In this document: in pieces, positions 32,071 through 39,000 of the stretch
Layout: the number at the start of each line of letters is the position of its first letter
How positions within the stretch are numbered: the first letter of the stretch is position 1
DNA from: Acidocella aminolytica 101 = DSM 11237
GTDB taxonomy: Bacteria; Pseudomonadota; Alphaproteobacteria; Acetobacterales; Acetobacteraceae
Reading direction: 5' to 3'
NCBI RefSeq assembly: GCF_900129125.1
Contig: NZ_FQVJ01000031.1
Location: forward strand, 1-44,209
DNA length: 44,209 nt
Position numbers and translations under genes: made by a program
The notes under the pieces: model-generated
Databases searched by the model: none
Told to the model about the DNA's origin: nothing
The model's input: the letters and a program-made list of their open reading frames with translations, nothing else

Positions 32071-32145
32071 CTCTTTTTGAGGTATGCGCGAATGACCGCC
32101 GTTTGGCGGCGATTCGGAGAGTGACATTGAGCTAGAAAAATCGAA

Positions 32146-32163
32146 GGCCGCCCGAAGGCGGCC
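32146..32163 (-). terminator. GGCCGCC hairpin with UUCG-type loop (leftward)
   Basis: A perfect 7-bp stem, GGCCGCC/GGCGGCC, whose minus-strand loop is TTCG, followed on that strand by TTCGATTTTTC. It could end a leftward RNA antisense to the leader of the Rep-like gene. No gene is seen in 32011-32298. Confidence 0.5.
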
Positions 32164-32298
32164 CATGAAAGAGATTTCATCCTAACTTGCCGGGAAGGAT
32201 GACCTCTCTTTGCACATTCCGGGACCATACGCAACACCTTTCGGTGCGCGGATTTGTGCGCCTTGGGCTTCGGGCGCCTCCGATAATGGGGGCAGAAG

Positions 32299-32835
32299 AT
32301 GAAGCGCGAAAAGATTTTCGGCTTGCCGACCGGCAGGCCACTAGACCGGAACGCAAAGGCCCGGATTATGGCCTATGCAGCGGCATGGTCCGCACGCCAA
32401 CGCCAGCCAGGACAACACACCGGCCCATTGACGCGGGCTTATATGGACGTTTTGCGCGCCCTCCTTTGGGGCTTCCACAACGCTAAAACCGGCGCCTGCT
32501 TTCCCGGCTACGACGCTATTGCAAAGCATGCCCGGTGCCACCGCGACACAGTGCGCAAGGCAATTCGCATGCTTGAATTGTCGGGGCTGTTAACCTGGGT
32601 GCATCGCCTCCGCCGCGTTCCTGGCGCCGTGCTGCGGACAAGCAACGGTTACAGCTTCCGTGACCCCTCCCCCGCGCCGCAACCCCGCGAGAATCCTACT
32701 AAGGCGGAAAATTCGCCCGGAACCCAAAACCAAGATTCTTCTAATATAAAGATCGTGGTTTTAGACCCGGCAAACCGGCTTGACGCAGCCCTTATTAGGC
32801 TCGGGAAAAGCGCCGGAGCGTTGTCACCGGCATAA
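32299..32835 (+). CDS. Rep-like HTH replication protein
   Basis: A 178-residue protein with GGGGGCAGAAG before the ATG. 'LPTGRPLDRNAKARIMAYAAAW..RQRQPGQHTGPLTRAYMDVLRALLWGFHNAKTGACFPGYDAIAKHARCHRDTVRKAIRMLELSGLLTW' is a winged HTH that I recall from alphaproteobacterial plasmids and prophages, where it is named helix-turn-helix or replication protein A. It is a good candidate to bind the phage-plasmid origin. The C-terminal 60 residues are Pro/Asn-rich. Confidence 0.7.
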   Translation: MKREKIFGLPTGRPLDRNAKARIMAYAAAWSARQRQPGQHTGPLTRAYMDVLRALLWGFHNAKTGACFPGYDAIAKHARCHRDTVRKAIRMLELSGLLTWVHRLRRVPGAVLRTSNGYSFRDPSPAPQPRENPTKAENSPGTQNQDSSNIKIVVLDPANRLDAALIRLGKSAGALSPA

Positions 32836-32853
32836 CCTCCCCGCTATTACAAG

Positions 32854-32904
32854 CTATCAGTGCTATCATCGATAGTTGACATATCTTAGCTATCATGTTT
32901 AATT
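32854..32904 (+). promoter_or_regulatory. Rightward promoter with CTATC-ATC-GATAG site
   Basis: CTATC at 32854 and 32863 (9 bp apart), with the full palindrome CTATC-N3-GATAG (32863-32875) touching TTGACA (32876-32881); TTTAAT follows 16 bp on (32898-32903). The operator 32903-32920 overlaps the -10 edge. This is the clearest of the three matching promoters. Confidence 0.75.
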
Positions 32905-32920
32905 GTTTCGTACCATACAA
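32903..32920. promoter_or_regulatory. Operator copy 4, TTGT-N3-GTAC-N3-ACAA
   Basis: TTGTTTCGTACCATACAA, identical to 1847-1864. It covers the transcription start region of the SprT-like gene and ends 10 bp before its ATG. Confidence 0.75.
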
Positions 32921-32930
32921 AACAGAGCAG

Positions 32931-33653
32931 ATGACGATGACAGACAACCCTACCCGACAAGTTTATGTAGGTTTTTCAGAGGCTTATGAGCATTTTAACC
33001 AGGTGCTTTTTGAGGGTCGTTTGCCCGGTTGCATTATCACGATGCAGCGCCACAAGGGTGCGCTTGGGTATTTTGCGGGCGATAGGTTTGGAGAGATTGC
33101 GGGCGACGGCAAGACGGATGAAATTGCATTAAATCCGGTGCATTTTAAGGGGCGCACGGCAGAAGAAACGCTCTCCACGCTAGTTCATGAGATGACCCAC
33201 CTTGAGCAGCACCACTTTGGAAGCCCAAGCCGGGGCGGATACCACAACGCAGAATGGGCTAAGCTGATGAAGCGTGTGGGGCTGCAACCAACTGATACGG
33301 GCCGCGCTGGCGGCAAAGAAACCGGCCCATCTATGACGCACCTCATTGTTGAAGGCGGCCCGTTTGAGTCTGCTTGCCGCGCCCTTCTCGGGAAGGGCTT
33401 TGAAATCCGTTACAGCGACAGGTGGGGCGACGTTGATAATGATGGCTCTCGCTCCCGCGCCCCGTCACGGCCAGCCGGAAACGGTGACGACGAAGGCCAG
33501 GGAGAAGGGGAAGCCCCTGCGCCGCGCAAGAAAACCGCCAATAAAACGAAATTTACTTGCCCGGACTGCGGCGCAAACGCATGGGGCAAGCCTTCTCTCA
33601 ATCTCCTTTGCGGTGATTGCAGCGTGCGGTTTGTGTCTGAAGATGGCGAATAA
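32931..33653 (+). CDS. SprT-like zinc metalloprotease
   Basis: A 240-residue protein from the ATG at 32931 (a second ATG is 6 nt later). HEMTH (86-90) with a third His at 105 in 'GGYHNAEW' is the SprT/Spartan zinc site. The C-terminal 30 residues hold a zinc ribbon, CPDCG and CGDC. The Spartan family removes proteins crosslinked to DNA; phage copies may process DNA-bound host proteins. Between the two lies a disordered, acidic/Pro-rich linker. Own promoter with both operator types. Confidence 0.85.
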   Translation: MTMTDNPTRQVYVGFSEAYEHFNQVLFEGRLPGCIITMQRHKGALGYFAGDRFGEIAGDGKTDEIALNPVHFKGRTAEETLSTLVHEMTHLEQHHFGSPSRGGYHNAEWAKLMKRVGLQPTDTGRAGGKETGPSMTHLIVEGGPFESACRALLGKGFEIRYSDRWGDVDNDGSRSRAPSRPAGNGDDEGQGEGEAPAPRKKTANKTKFTCPDCGANAWGKPSLNLLCGDCSVRFVSEDGE

Positions 33654-33655
33654 AA

Positions 33656-33675
33656 AAGGGGGCATAAGCCCCCTT
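33656..33675. terminator. Bidirectional terminator between SprT and the partition operon
   Basis: GGGGGC and GCCCCC pair around ATAA, with flanking AA/TT. On the minus strand TTTTTTATT follows, ending the leftward par operon; the plus side has a weaker TTCCCTC tail. Confidence 0.85.
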
Positions 33676-33678
33676 CCC

Positions 33679-34017
33679 TCACAAAACCCGGCTTTTAGCC
33701 GTAGGTTGCAAGTCAAACTCCGGCACGTCATAACCGGCCTTCTTGGCTAGAGTGGCTATAAACTGCCTCATGCCAACGTCCCTGGACGCATCCAAAAGTA
33801 GCGAGCAAAATTCACGGGAACAGCGAAAGTTGACTTGCTCAAGCTTTTCACGCTGCGGCTTGGGAGGGCGTCCCCTGCCGCGTTGCTGCTCAACCGGCTC
33901 CGCTGGCTCGGCAACTGCTTGGGCTGGTTTGGGGGTTGTCGCAGGTAAATCCGCCGTTGCTTTAGAAATCTGGCTCACAAGCTCCGCCCCGGAGATTTTC
34001 TTTGCCTTCAACGCCAT
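33679..34017 (-). CDS. Putative partition partner protein (AT-hook, RHH-like)
   Basis: A 112-residue protein whose ATG overlaps the parA stop (TAATG), so it is made with ParA. A basic, disordered N-terminal part (1-45) leads to an AT-hook-like RGRGRPPKP (about 46-54), then 'EQVNFRCSREFCSLLLDASRDVGMRQFIATLAKKAGYDVPEFDL', which resembles a ribbon-helix-helix or MetJ/Arc-type fold. Small RHH proteins are the usual centromere binders of type Ib ParA systems. Confidence 0.65.
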   Translation of the reverse strand: MALKAKKISGAELVSQISKATADLPATTPKPAQAVAEPAEPVEQQRGRGRPPKPQREKLEQVNFRCSREFCSLLLDASRDVGMRQFIATLAKKAGYDVPEFDLQPTAKSRVL

Positions 34018-34676
34018 TATGCAGCACTCCCAACACGGGCCGCAGGAATGGCCCCGATTTCGGTTAATTCGCCAATAAGCCGGTCAGCCTCAACCCCCAA
34101 CCGCCCACTAACAGGCAGGTTCCCGGTAAAGCTGGCCTTACGGAACGCGGATAGATGAGGCAGCGCGTAGCGCATGACGGGCAACCCTTCAGCCTTCAGA
34201 GCGTCAAGAGTCGCAGATTCAACAAGGCCGCCGGTGCGCCATTGCGTGCCGATTACCCTATAAGGAAGGGCGCGCCGCGCCGCTTTCCCAAGAGACTCAA
34301 TTTTGCGCGCTGTGCGGATAGCTTCGCGGGTGCTGCTTCTGTCTGGCATGCACGGCACAAGGATAAAGTCAGCGACGCTAATTGCGCTGGCGGCGGTTAG
34401 GTTGGCAAAGCCCGCCGTGTCAATCACAACTATATCACCGGCCTCTGCTTCCGCCTGGGCCGCGTCAATCACCTCAACCTCCCGGCACTCGGCAAGACAG
34501 CGAAACGGCGCGCCCTCGTAAACATTGGCATGCCAGTCGGAAAGCGTGGCATTTGCGTCAGCGTCTATCACGGTGACGGCATAACCTAGTTGCGCCAAGT
34601 TGGCCGACAGGCATTGCGCTAGAGTAGATTTCCCGGCGCCACCTTTTGAGGTGGCAATCGTTAGGATGGTGCCCAT
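34017..34676 (-). CDS. parA: ParA-family partition ATPase
   Basis: A 219-residue Walker-type ATPase: deviant Walker A KGGAGKST (11-18), 'VIDADANATLSDW' (about 36-48) and 'VVIDTAGFANL' (about 82-92). No N-terminal HTH, so it belongs to the short type Ib group, which moves plasmid DNA through its partner protein. It implies stable extrachromosomal maintenance. A hairpin covering its ribosome-binding site lies just upstream. Confidence 0.9.
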   Translation of the reverse strand: MGTILTIATSKGGAGKSTLAQCLSANLAQLGYAVTVIDADANATLSDWHANVYEGAPFRCLAECREVEVIDAAQAEAEAGDIVVIDTAGFANLTAASAISVADFILVPCMPDRSSTREAIRTARKIESLGKAARRALPYRVIGTQWRTGGLVESATLDALKAEGLPVMRYALPHLSAFRKASFTGNLPVSGRLGVEADRLIGELTEIGAIPAARVGSAA

Positions 34677-34677
34677 A

Positions 34678-34724
34678 ATAAAACCCCCTTATGGCGGCAA
34701 CGCGCCGCATGTCGGGGGTTTTAT
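34678..34724 (-). promoter_or_regulatory. Hairpin masking the parA ribosome-binding site
   Basis: Perfect 11-bp outer arms (ATAAAACCCCC / GGGGGTTTTAT) and an inner GCGGC/GCCGC stem. On the minus strand the only Shine-Dalgarno-like sequence of parA, AAGGGGG, lies inside the second arm, 7 nt before the ATG, and is followed by TTTTATTAT. It may act as translation switch, attenuator or terminator. Confidence 0.7.
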
Positions 34725-34734
34725 CATATCTCGT

Positions 34735-34765
34735 CTATCAGAGATAGCGTTATATCTATGCTATC
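34735..34765. promoter_or_regulatory. CTATC-AGA-GATAG site upstream of parA
   Basis: The 13-bp palindrome (34735-34747) and a further CTATC (34761-34765) lie where the parA promoter should be; the minus-strand TATGAT at about 34725-34730 could be its -10, but no good -35 is visible. ParA systems are often autoregulated by their partner protein at such sites. Confidence 0.5.
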
Positions 34766-34771
34766 CTTGAA

Positions 34772-35320
34772 TTATTCGGGGGCGGCCTCATCCGTAACCC
34801 CCGCCGCCTCCACAAGCGCCGAAGCGCCCGCCGGGGCTGTCCCGTTGATCTTGTGCCAATGCTTAATCACCAGGGGGTCACGCTTATGCGATTCCACGGC
34901 GCCACGGTCCATCTCAGCCGCCCGCGTCCGCGCCTCATCGTGTGTAATCGGCTTGCCTGCCTTTCTGCATGCTTCCACCATCGCGCCTGCCACCGCCTGC
35001 CGCCACTGTGTCAGCTTTAACTCTGTTTTCTTCGGGGCGGGCACCTCCCCCGCACCAAGCTTAGCCATGGCGTCTGCCATATCGCCCGCGCGCGACAGAT
35101 AAGACCATAGCCCCAGCGTAGCTAGGTAATCCATCGACGCCTTGGGCAGTCCGGCGGTTGAGAACGAAAGAACGTCACCGCCGGGAATTGTCACGCGGAC
35201 TGTTCCCGCTCCGCCGTCCACAATGCCGCGACGGCGCTGGGCGCGCGGCTCCGGCGGCTCCCTATAAAATCGCCTGCCCTCATGCTGGGGCGCCGGAGGG
35301 GGTGCGGTTTCGTCACTCAT
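34772..35320 (-). CDS. Hypothetical protein of the recombination operon
   Basis: A 182-residue protein whose ATG overlaps the ERF gene stop (TAATG). A basic, Pro-rich N-terminus is followed by a short beta part ('GTVRVTIPGGDVLSFSTAG') and helical stretches. I do not recognise the family; coupling to ERF suggests a role in phage recombination or DNA metabolism. Confidence 0.6.
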   Translation of the reverse strand: MSDETAPPPAPQHEGRRFYREPPEPRAQRRRGIVDGGAGTVRVTIPGGDVLSFSTAGLPKASMDYLATLGLWSYLSRAGDMADAMAKLGAGEVPAPKKTELKLTQWRQAVAGAMVEACRKAGKPITHDEARTRAAEMDRGAVESHKRDPLVIKHWHKINGTAPAGASALVEAAGVTDEAAPE

Positions 35321-36087
35321 TATTTACCGTCCTTCTGTTCAGAATCCTTGCAAGCCGCGTCAATTTCAGCGTTGATCTTGTCAACAACAACGCCGTGACC
35401 GGCCTCACGCAGAGCCTTGAAAATCGCTTCATTGCCCTTCTGGGCAGCGCGCAGCGTGGGCAGCTTGCCGTCCTTGACGGCCCATGATGTCAGCTTGCCC
35501 CACCACTCAATGAGGGCCTGCGCCCCTTCGGCTGCGAAGATTTCACCATTTGGCCGCAGCGCTGAAAATAGCGGCAGTTTTTCCTTTGGCTTCGGCTTTT
35601 CAGTCTCTTGGCGCTTCTGGTTGCCGCGCGATTGATTGCGGGCTGGCTGGCGCTGCGCGGTCTCCCCATCGTCATCATCTTCATCTGCCGCAAGACGTAA
35701 TATGCCGCTGTAGCTATAGCGGCGCGCGTAAGTAAGCTCAGAGCCGAAAGGTTGCGGGCCTGCATTCGCCTTGAACAACGGATATTCAGATGTAATCCAT
35801 TGCCCGGATGAGTGGCGCAGGGTGGTGACAAGATCAATGGAATTTCCATCACGCCTGATGACTTGCGTGACCGCAAGCTCATTAGCAGCCAACGCCTCGC
35901 GTGTGGCATCTATGGCGCTGGCGAGCGAAGCATAACGGCTCTTGAAATGAGGGTTTTCCCGGTCCTTCTCAGGATTAGGAAACGCGCCTTGGGCCTTTGC
36001 CAGCGCCGCGTTGATCTCGTCGGTTTTTCCCGATTCAAGCCAGCGCATAGCGGGGTTCTGGTATTGCGCGTCCTCGCTCACTTGCAC
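35320..36087 (-). CDS. erf: ERF-family single-strand annealing recombinase
   Basis: A 255-residue protein from a GTG (another GTG is 6 nt on). Residues about 22-135 carry the ERF pattern: 'INAALAKAQGAF..P', 'NPHFKSRYASLASAIDATREALA', 'GQWITSEYPL', 'QPFGSELTYARRYSYSGILRLAADEDDDD'. An acidic/basic linker follows, then a helical C-terminus. ERF proteins anneal single strands during phage recombination and circularisation. SSB and Gp157 are nearby. Confidence 0.88.
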   Translation of the reverse strand: MQVSEDAQYQNPAMRWLESGKTDEINAALAKAQGAFPNPEKDRENPHFKSRYASLASAIDATREALAANELAVTQVIRRDGNSIDLVTTLRHSSGQWITSEYPLFKANAGPQPFGSELTYARRYSYSGILRLAADEDDDDGETAQRQPARNQSRGNQKRQETEKPKPKEKLPLFSALRPNGEIFAAEGAQALIEWWGKLTSWAVKDGKLPTLRAAQKGNEAIFKALREAGHGVVVDKINAEIDAACKDSEQKDGK

Positions 36088-36263
36088 CCCCCGGTGAAAC
36101 CCTTGGTGAAGTGGTAAAGCTTATCACCGCTCTTGTTTGCTACCACACGCCGGTTGGGCGCACCGGCGTAAAAACGGCGGCGCCCGCGCCGCGCTGCATA
36201 CATGGAGACCCAAGCGGCGGCGGCGCGCTCGTGATTGTGTGCTTTTTGACGGGAGTTAAGCAT
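36078..36263 (-). CDS. Small basic hypothetical protein
   Basis: A 61-residue, strongly basic protein (many Arg/Lys) with AGAGAG before the ATG and a stop that overlaps the ERF start by 10 bp. The overlap and site support translation. No family recognised; nucleic-acid binding is plausible from charge alone. Confidence 0.55.
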   Translation of the reverse strand: MLNSRQKAHNHERAAAAWVSMYAARRGRRRFYAGAPNRRVVANKSGDKLYHFTKGFTGGCK

Positions 36264-36280
36264 AGCTCTCTTTCTTTCGA

Positions 36281-36823
36281 TTAATGGCGGACGGTTGCAA
36301 CGGGTTCGCCGTTGCTCAGAGTGGCGCCAGGGACAACCTCACCAGCCTTCAGAGCCTCCGCTATGTCTTTTTTCTTCGGAGTGCGTGTGGTTTCGGTCTT
36401 TATAAACTTCTCAGGTAGAAGCGTAGGGTCTGTAATCTTCGCAGACCGGCGCCCTGGCGTGATGGTCAGTGTAAATTCCACGTCCGGCAGCTTCTTCAGG
36501 CCAAGTGCCTGCATTGTGGCAACAACCGCCCCTTTGATTTTGTCAGCCCTGGCAAGCATTTTCATGCGGCGCGAGGCTAGTGTATCCTGGCGATGCTCTA
36601 TGCCGTCCGCAATGCTTTTCGCTTCCAGAGAGGCCCGCATTGCTGTGCGCAGCATTTCCATGGCCTCCCCCCCTTCCCCGTCAAGCATATCAAAAAGAAG
36701 CGCCTCATCTTCGGCAATCGTTGGGTCCATCTCCAAAAGATCAGAACGCAATCTATGAAGGGTTGCCATTGCTTCAGATAGTTGAAGGCGCGAGTATGCC
36801 GGGGTAGCCTCAGTTTTTTTCAT
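36281..36823 (-). CDS. Siphovirus Gp157-like protein
   Basis: A 180-residue protein. Long helices ('TLASRRMKMLARADKIKGAVVATMQALGLKKLPDVEFTLTI') followed by 'IPEKFIKTETTRTPKKKDIAEALKAGEVVPGATL'-type ending fit Gp157, a family linked to phage recombination operons next to ERF/RecT and to phage resistance in lactic bacteria. The usual partner ERF is two genes downstream. Confidence 0.85.
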   Translation of the reverse strand: MKKTEATPAYSRLQLSEAMATLHRLRSDLLEMDPTIAEDEALLFDMLDGEGGEAMEMLRTAMRASLEAKSIADGIEHRQDTLASRRMKMLARADKIKGAVVATMQALGLKKLPDVEFTLTITPGRRSAKITDPTLLPEKFIKTETTRTPKKKDIAEALKAGEVVPGATLSNGEPVATVRH

Positions 36824-36836
36824 TCACCCGCCCCTA

Positions 36837-37181
36837 CTAAAATGGGCGCAACTGCTGCGCATGATAAATCACTTGCAAGCCGGGGCGCGGTATTGTGCTG
36901 CCTACGGCTCCAACCAAGAGACCATCCCCCCGAGCTATTCCATACCGAAATTTCCATTCGGAGACGTTTTCAACCTCAGTTAGAAGTCCTGCGGGAACAC
37001 CAAGAAGCATGTTCCATTCTTGAGGGGATTTTTTGAAGTCAAAAACAGAAGCTTCAACCCCGGCAACACGATCATTGCGGGCCGCAGCGTAATGGAGGGC
37101 TAGGGCTGAAACGGCAACATGCCGTCGCCGCTCCATTTTGAAAGTTACGCATTCAATCAGGGGATTATCAAACAACCGCAT
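36837..37181 (-). CDS. Hypothetical protein, first gene of the recombination operon
   Basis: A 114-residue protein beginning at the first ATG of the leftward operon. Only a weak GGCGG precedes it. Mixed alpha/beta, no motif recognised. A single CTATC half-site (37191) lies just upstream, next to the bases TTGACATG that contain the start codon. Confidence 0.55.
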   Translation of the reverse strand: MRLFDNPLIECVTFKMERRRHVAVSALALHYAAARNDRVAGVEASVFDFKKSPQEWNMLLGVPAGLLTEVENVSEWKFRYGIARGDGLLVGAVGSTIPRPGLQVIYHAQQLRPF

Positions 37182-37414
37182 GTCAACCGCCTATCACTAG
37201 ATTAAGCGTGCCTATTACATGCTGAATGCTGTTCCTATAGATGCACGGCGCGTCTTGAAATTTATTTTTTTGATACAGCGCGCGCCGGGCTATTCCGGGC
37301 AACAACCCCAGGTGATAAAAGTTATCTGAACAATGGTTAAGATAGTGGGTTACAAAATGAAGGTCACAGGAAAAAGAAAGTTACTTCAAGGTTTTTCCGA
37401 TTGGAGCATCTGCA
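37182..37414. other. Intergenic control region between repressor and recombination operon
   Basis: No gene is convincing here. It holds a CTATC half-site (37191), an AT-rich run (37258-37275), a GC-rich CGCGCGCCGG stretch and the small palindrome GATAA-AAG-TTATC (37314-37326). It must contain the leftward promoter for 37181 and the repressor's 3' end, but I cannot fix a promoter with confidence. Confidence 0.45.
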
Positions 37415-37798
37415 CTAGCCGCGTTCGGTGTTGGGACTGCGGCGCGCCCTGCGCGGAATTTTTAGAGACTGCCCAGGCTCCAATTCACCAAGGCGCGAAA
37501 CCATTTCACGACTACAACGAGAAGATACAAGACCGCGATAAATGTAATCTAAAGTCACGCCAAACTTCGCACAAAACTCAATCATGCTCATAGGGTCAGG
37601 CATATTCATACCCAACTCATATTTTGACCACTTTGCTTGAGTTGTTCCGAGAATTTCAGAAAGTTCAAGCTGAGTTATTCCGGCCAATTCCCTTACTTGC
37701 CGGATGCGCTGGCCTATGTCCTTGCGGACTGTTTCCTCTACGGCTGTCCACCGTGCGCGACTACCAGCCTCACTGGTTGTTGTTTTTTCTTTTGTCAT
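37415..37798 (-). CDS. XRE-type repressor
   Basis: A 127-residue protein from the ATG at 37798 (AAGGGG 9 nt upstream). Residues about 29-85 form a classic XRE domain ('IGQRIRQVRELAGITQLELSEILGTTQAKWSKYELGMNMPDPMSM'). No peptidase S24 domain follows, so it is not self-cleaved after RecA activation, and induction must work another way. Divergent from 37918-38337, with a palindrome between them. The likely keeper of lysogeny. Confidence 0.8.
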   Translation of the reverse strand: MTKEKTTTSEAGSRARWTAVEETVRKDIGQRIRQVRELAGITQLELSEILGTTQAKWSKYELGMNMPDPMSMIEFCAKFGVTLDYIYRGLVSSRCSREMVSRLGELEPGQSLKIPRRARRSPNTERG

Positions 37799-37819
37799 AG
37801 GCTCACAGCCCCTTTTCAA

Positions 37820-37838
37820 GTAATCTAAGTTGGAATAC
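37820..37838. promoter_or_regulatory. Repressor-type palindrome, repressor side
   Basis: GTAATCTAAGTTGGAATAC is a 19-bp imperfect palindrome, 15/19 identical to 5474-5492. It starts 21 bp upstream of the repressor ATG and about 80 bp upstream of the divergent gene, as for an autoregulatory CI/Cro-type site. Confidence 0.6.
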
Positions 37839-37917
37839 AAAAGTCCCCGCCCTTCGGAGTTTCGGGGGGTGGGGATTGAACGGCCCCCATTGAAAGACCG
37901 TGCGGGGGCGGAGACGG

Positions 37918-38337
37918 ATGGCGCGAGAAGTACGGCGCTTTTCTGAAGAAGAAAACAGCACAATCGTAATCATGCGCGGCAAGCGTTTTGGATGGAACAC
38001 CATTGCGCGGCAGCTAGGGCGGGCCGTAAATCCGACAATCCGGCACGCCGTCCGCGTCCTCGGCCTTCCCGCTGACTTGTCAGCACCCGATAAGCGTCTT
38101 GATCTCACTGAAGAACAGAGCGAGCAAATCCGCAATCTAGCCATGGATGGCTTGGATGTGGCGGGCATAGCAGATGAAACCGGCCTGAATGTCGGAATCA
38201 TAAGAAATTACTGCGGCCTCAATCAAATACGGTTGACGACAAACGACTCTTTACCCGCTGGCGCGAGCGCGACATGGGGGGCGATTATTGCCGGTACTGC
38301 ACTAGCCGGTTGCCCCTTCCCTTCGGCCCAACACTAA
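37918..38337 (+). CDS. Double-HTH regulator, GcrA-like first domain
   Basis: A 139-residue protein from the ATG at 37918. Residues 6-50 ('FSEEENSTIVIMRGKRFGWNTIARQLGRAVNPTIRHAVRVLGL') recall GcrA-type/SANT-like domains, with the end pattern '.R.AV.VLGL'. A second HTH follows ('LTEEQSEQIRNLAMDGLDVAGIADETGLNVGIIRNYC', about 64-102). It heads the replication operon and is divergent from the repressor, the usual place of a Cro- or Cox-like switch gene. Confidence 0.65.
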   Translation: MAREVRRFSEEENSTIVIMRGKRFGWNTIARQLGRAVNPTIRHAVRVLGLPADLSAPDKRLDLTEEQSEQIRNLAMDGLDVAGIADETGLNVGIIRNYCGLNQIRLTTNDSLPAGASATWGAIIAGTALAGCPFPSAQH

Positions 38338-38414
38338 CGCGCTAATCGTAGCTTGCGGGGGTAGCACTTGGCAAGGCGCCAACAATAACATTCTGAGAAA
38401 GGAATATAACGATT

Positions 38415-38873
38415 ATGGCCGGAACAGTAAACAAAGTGATTCTTGTTGGGAATCTCGGGAAAGACCCCGAAGTTCGCAACACGCAAGGCGGGGGCAAAAT
38501 AGTCAACCTTAGCGTTGCAACTTCTGAGTCCTGGAAGGACAAAAACTCAGGCGAACGTAAGACGCTGACGGAGTGGCATCGCGTGGTTGTTTTTAACGAC
38601 AGCCTTGCAGATGTTGCCGAAAAATACCTCGAAAAAGGCGTAAAGATTTATGTTGAGGGCAAGCTTCAAACCCGCAAATGGACCGATCAGAGCGGCCAAG
38701 ATCGCTATTCAACTGAGGTGATTATTCCTCGGTTTGGCGGAGTCCTTACGATTCTGCAAAGCGTCAGCGGAGATGGCCAAAATGACGGACAGAGCCGCGC
38801 TACCGGACGGGCGCAAGGCGGGGGCGGAAGCCATGACAGCAGCGGTTGGAGTGACGATGAAATTCCGTTCTAA
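38415..38873 (+). CDS. ssb: Single-stranded DNA-binding protein
   Basis: A 152-residue SSB: OB fold from '[17 protein letters not shown]' to 'ILQS' (1-115), a Gly/Gln/Ser-rich linker and the acidic tip DDEIPF that recruits replication partners. Length and plan are normal. It heads the replication genes and shares its last 17 bp with a small membrane-protein ORF. Confidence 0.95.
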   Translation: MAGTVNKVILVGNLGKDPEVRNTQGGGKIVNLSVATSESWKDKNSGERKTLTEWHRVVVFNDSLADVAEKYLEKGVKIYVEGKLQTRKWTDQSGQDRYSTEVIIPRFGGVLTILQSVSGDGQNDGQSRATGRAQGGGGSHDSSGWSDDEIPF

Positions 38874-39000
38874 GCGCCTCATGCGCCGCTTTTTTCATAG
38901 CTACAAGCGCCCATGCTTGAGCGCCGTGCAGTTGTTTGCGTGGGTGGCTGAAGGGGCCGCCCTGGCCGCGCTTTCGCTGATTGTGGGGCATTTCATTTGA
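38857..39000 (+). CDS. Small membrane protein overlapping ssb
   Basis: A 47-residue ORF with GGAG 5 nt before its ATG, which lies inside the codons for the SSB tip. A basic start ([13 protein letters not shown]) is followed by a membrane segment (about 22-45, [23 protein letters not shown]). Its stop overlaps the helicase TTG. Good signals, unknown function. Confidence 0.6.
   Translation: MKFRSKRLMRRFFHSYKRPCLSAVQLFAWVAEGAALAALSLIVGHFI

Noticed and set aside
37333-37593. 86-codon plus-strand frame opposite the repressor
   Set aside because: Shadow of the XRE gene; low-complexity basic product without start signal.
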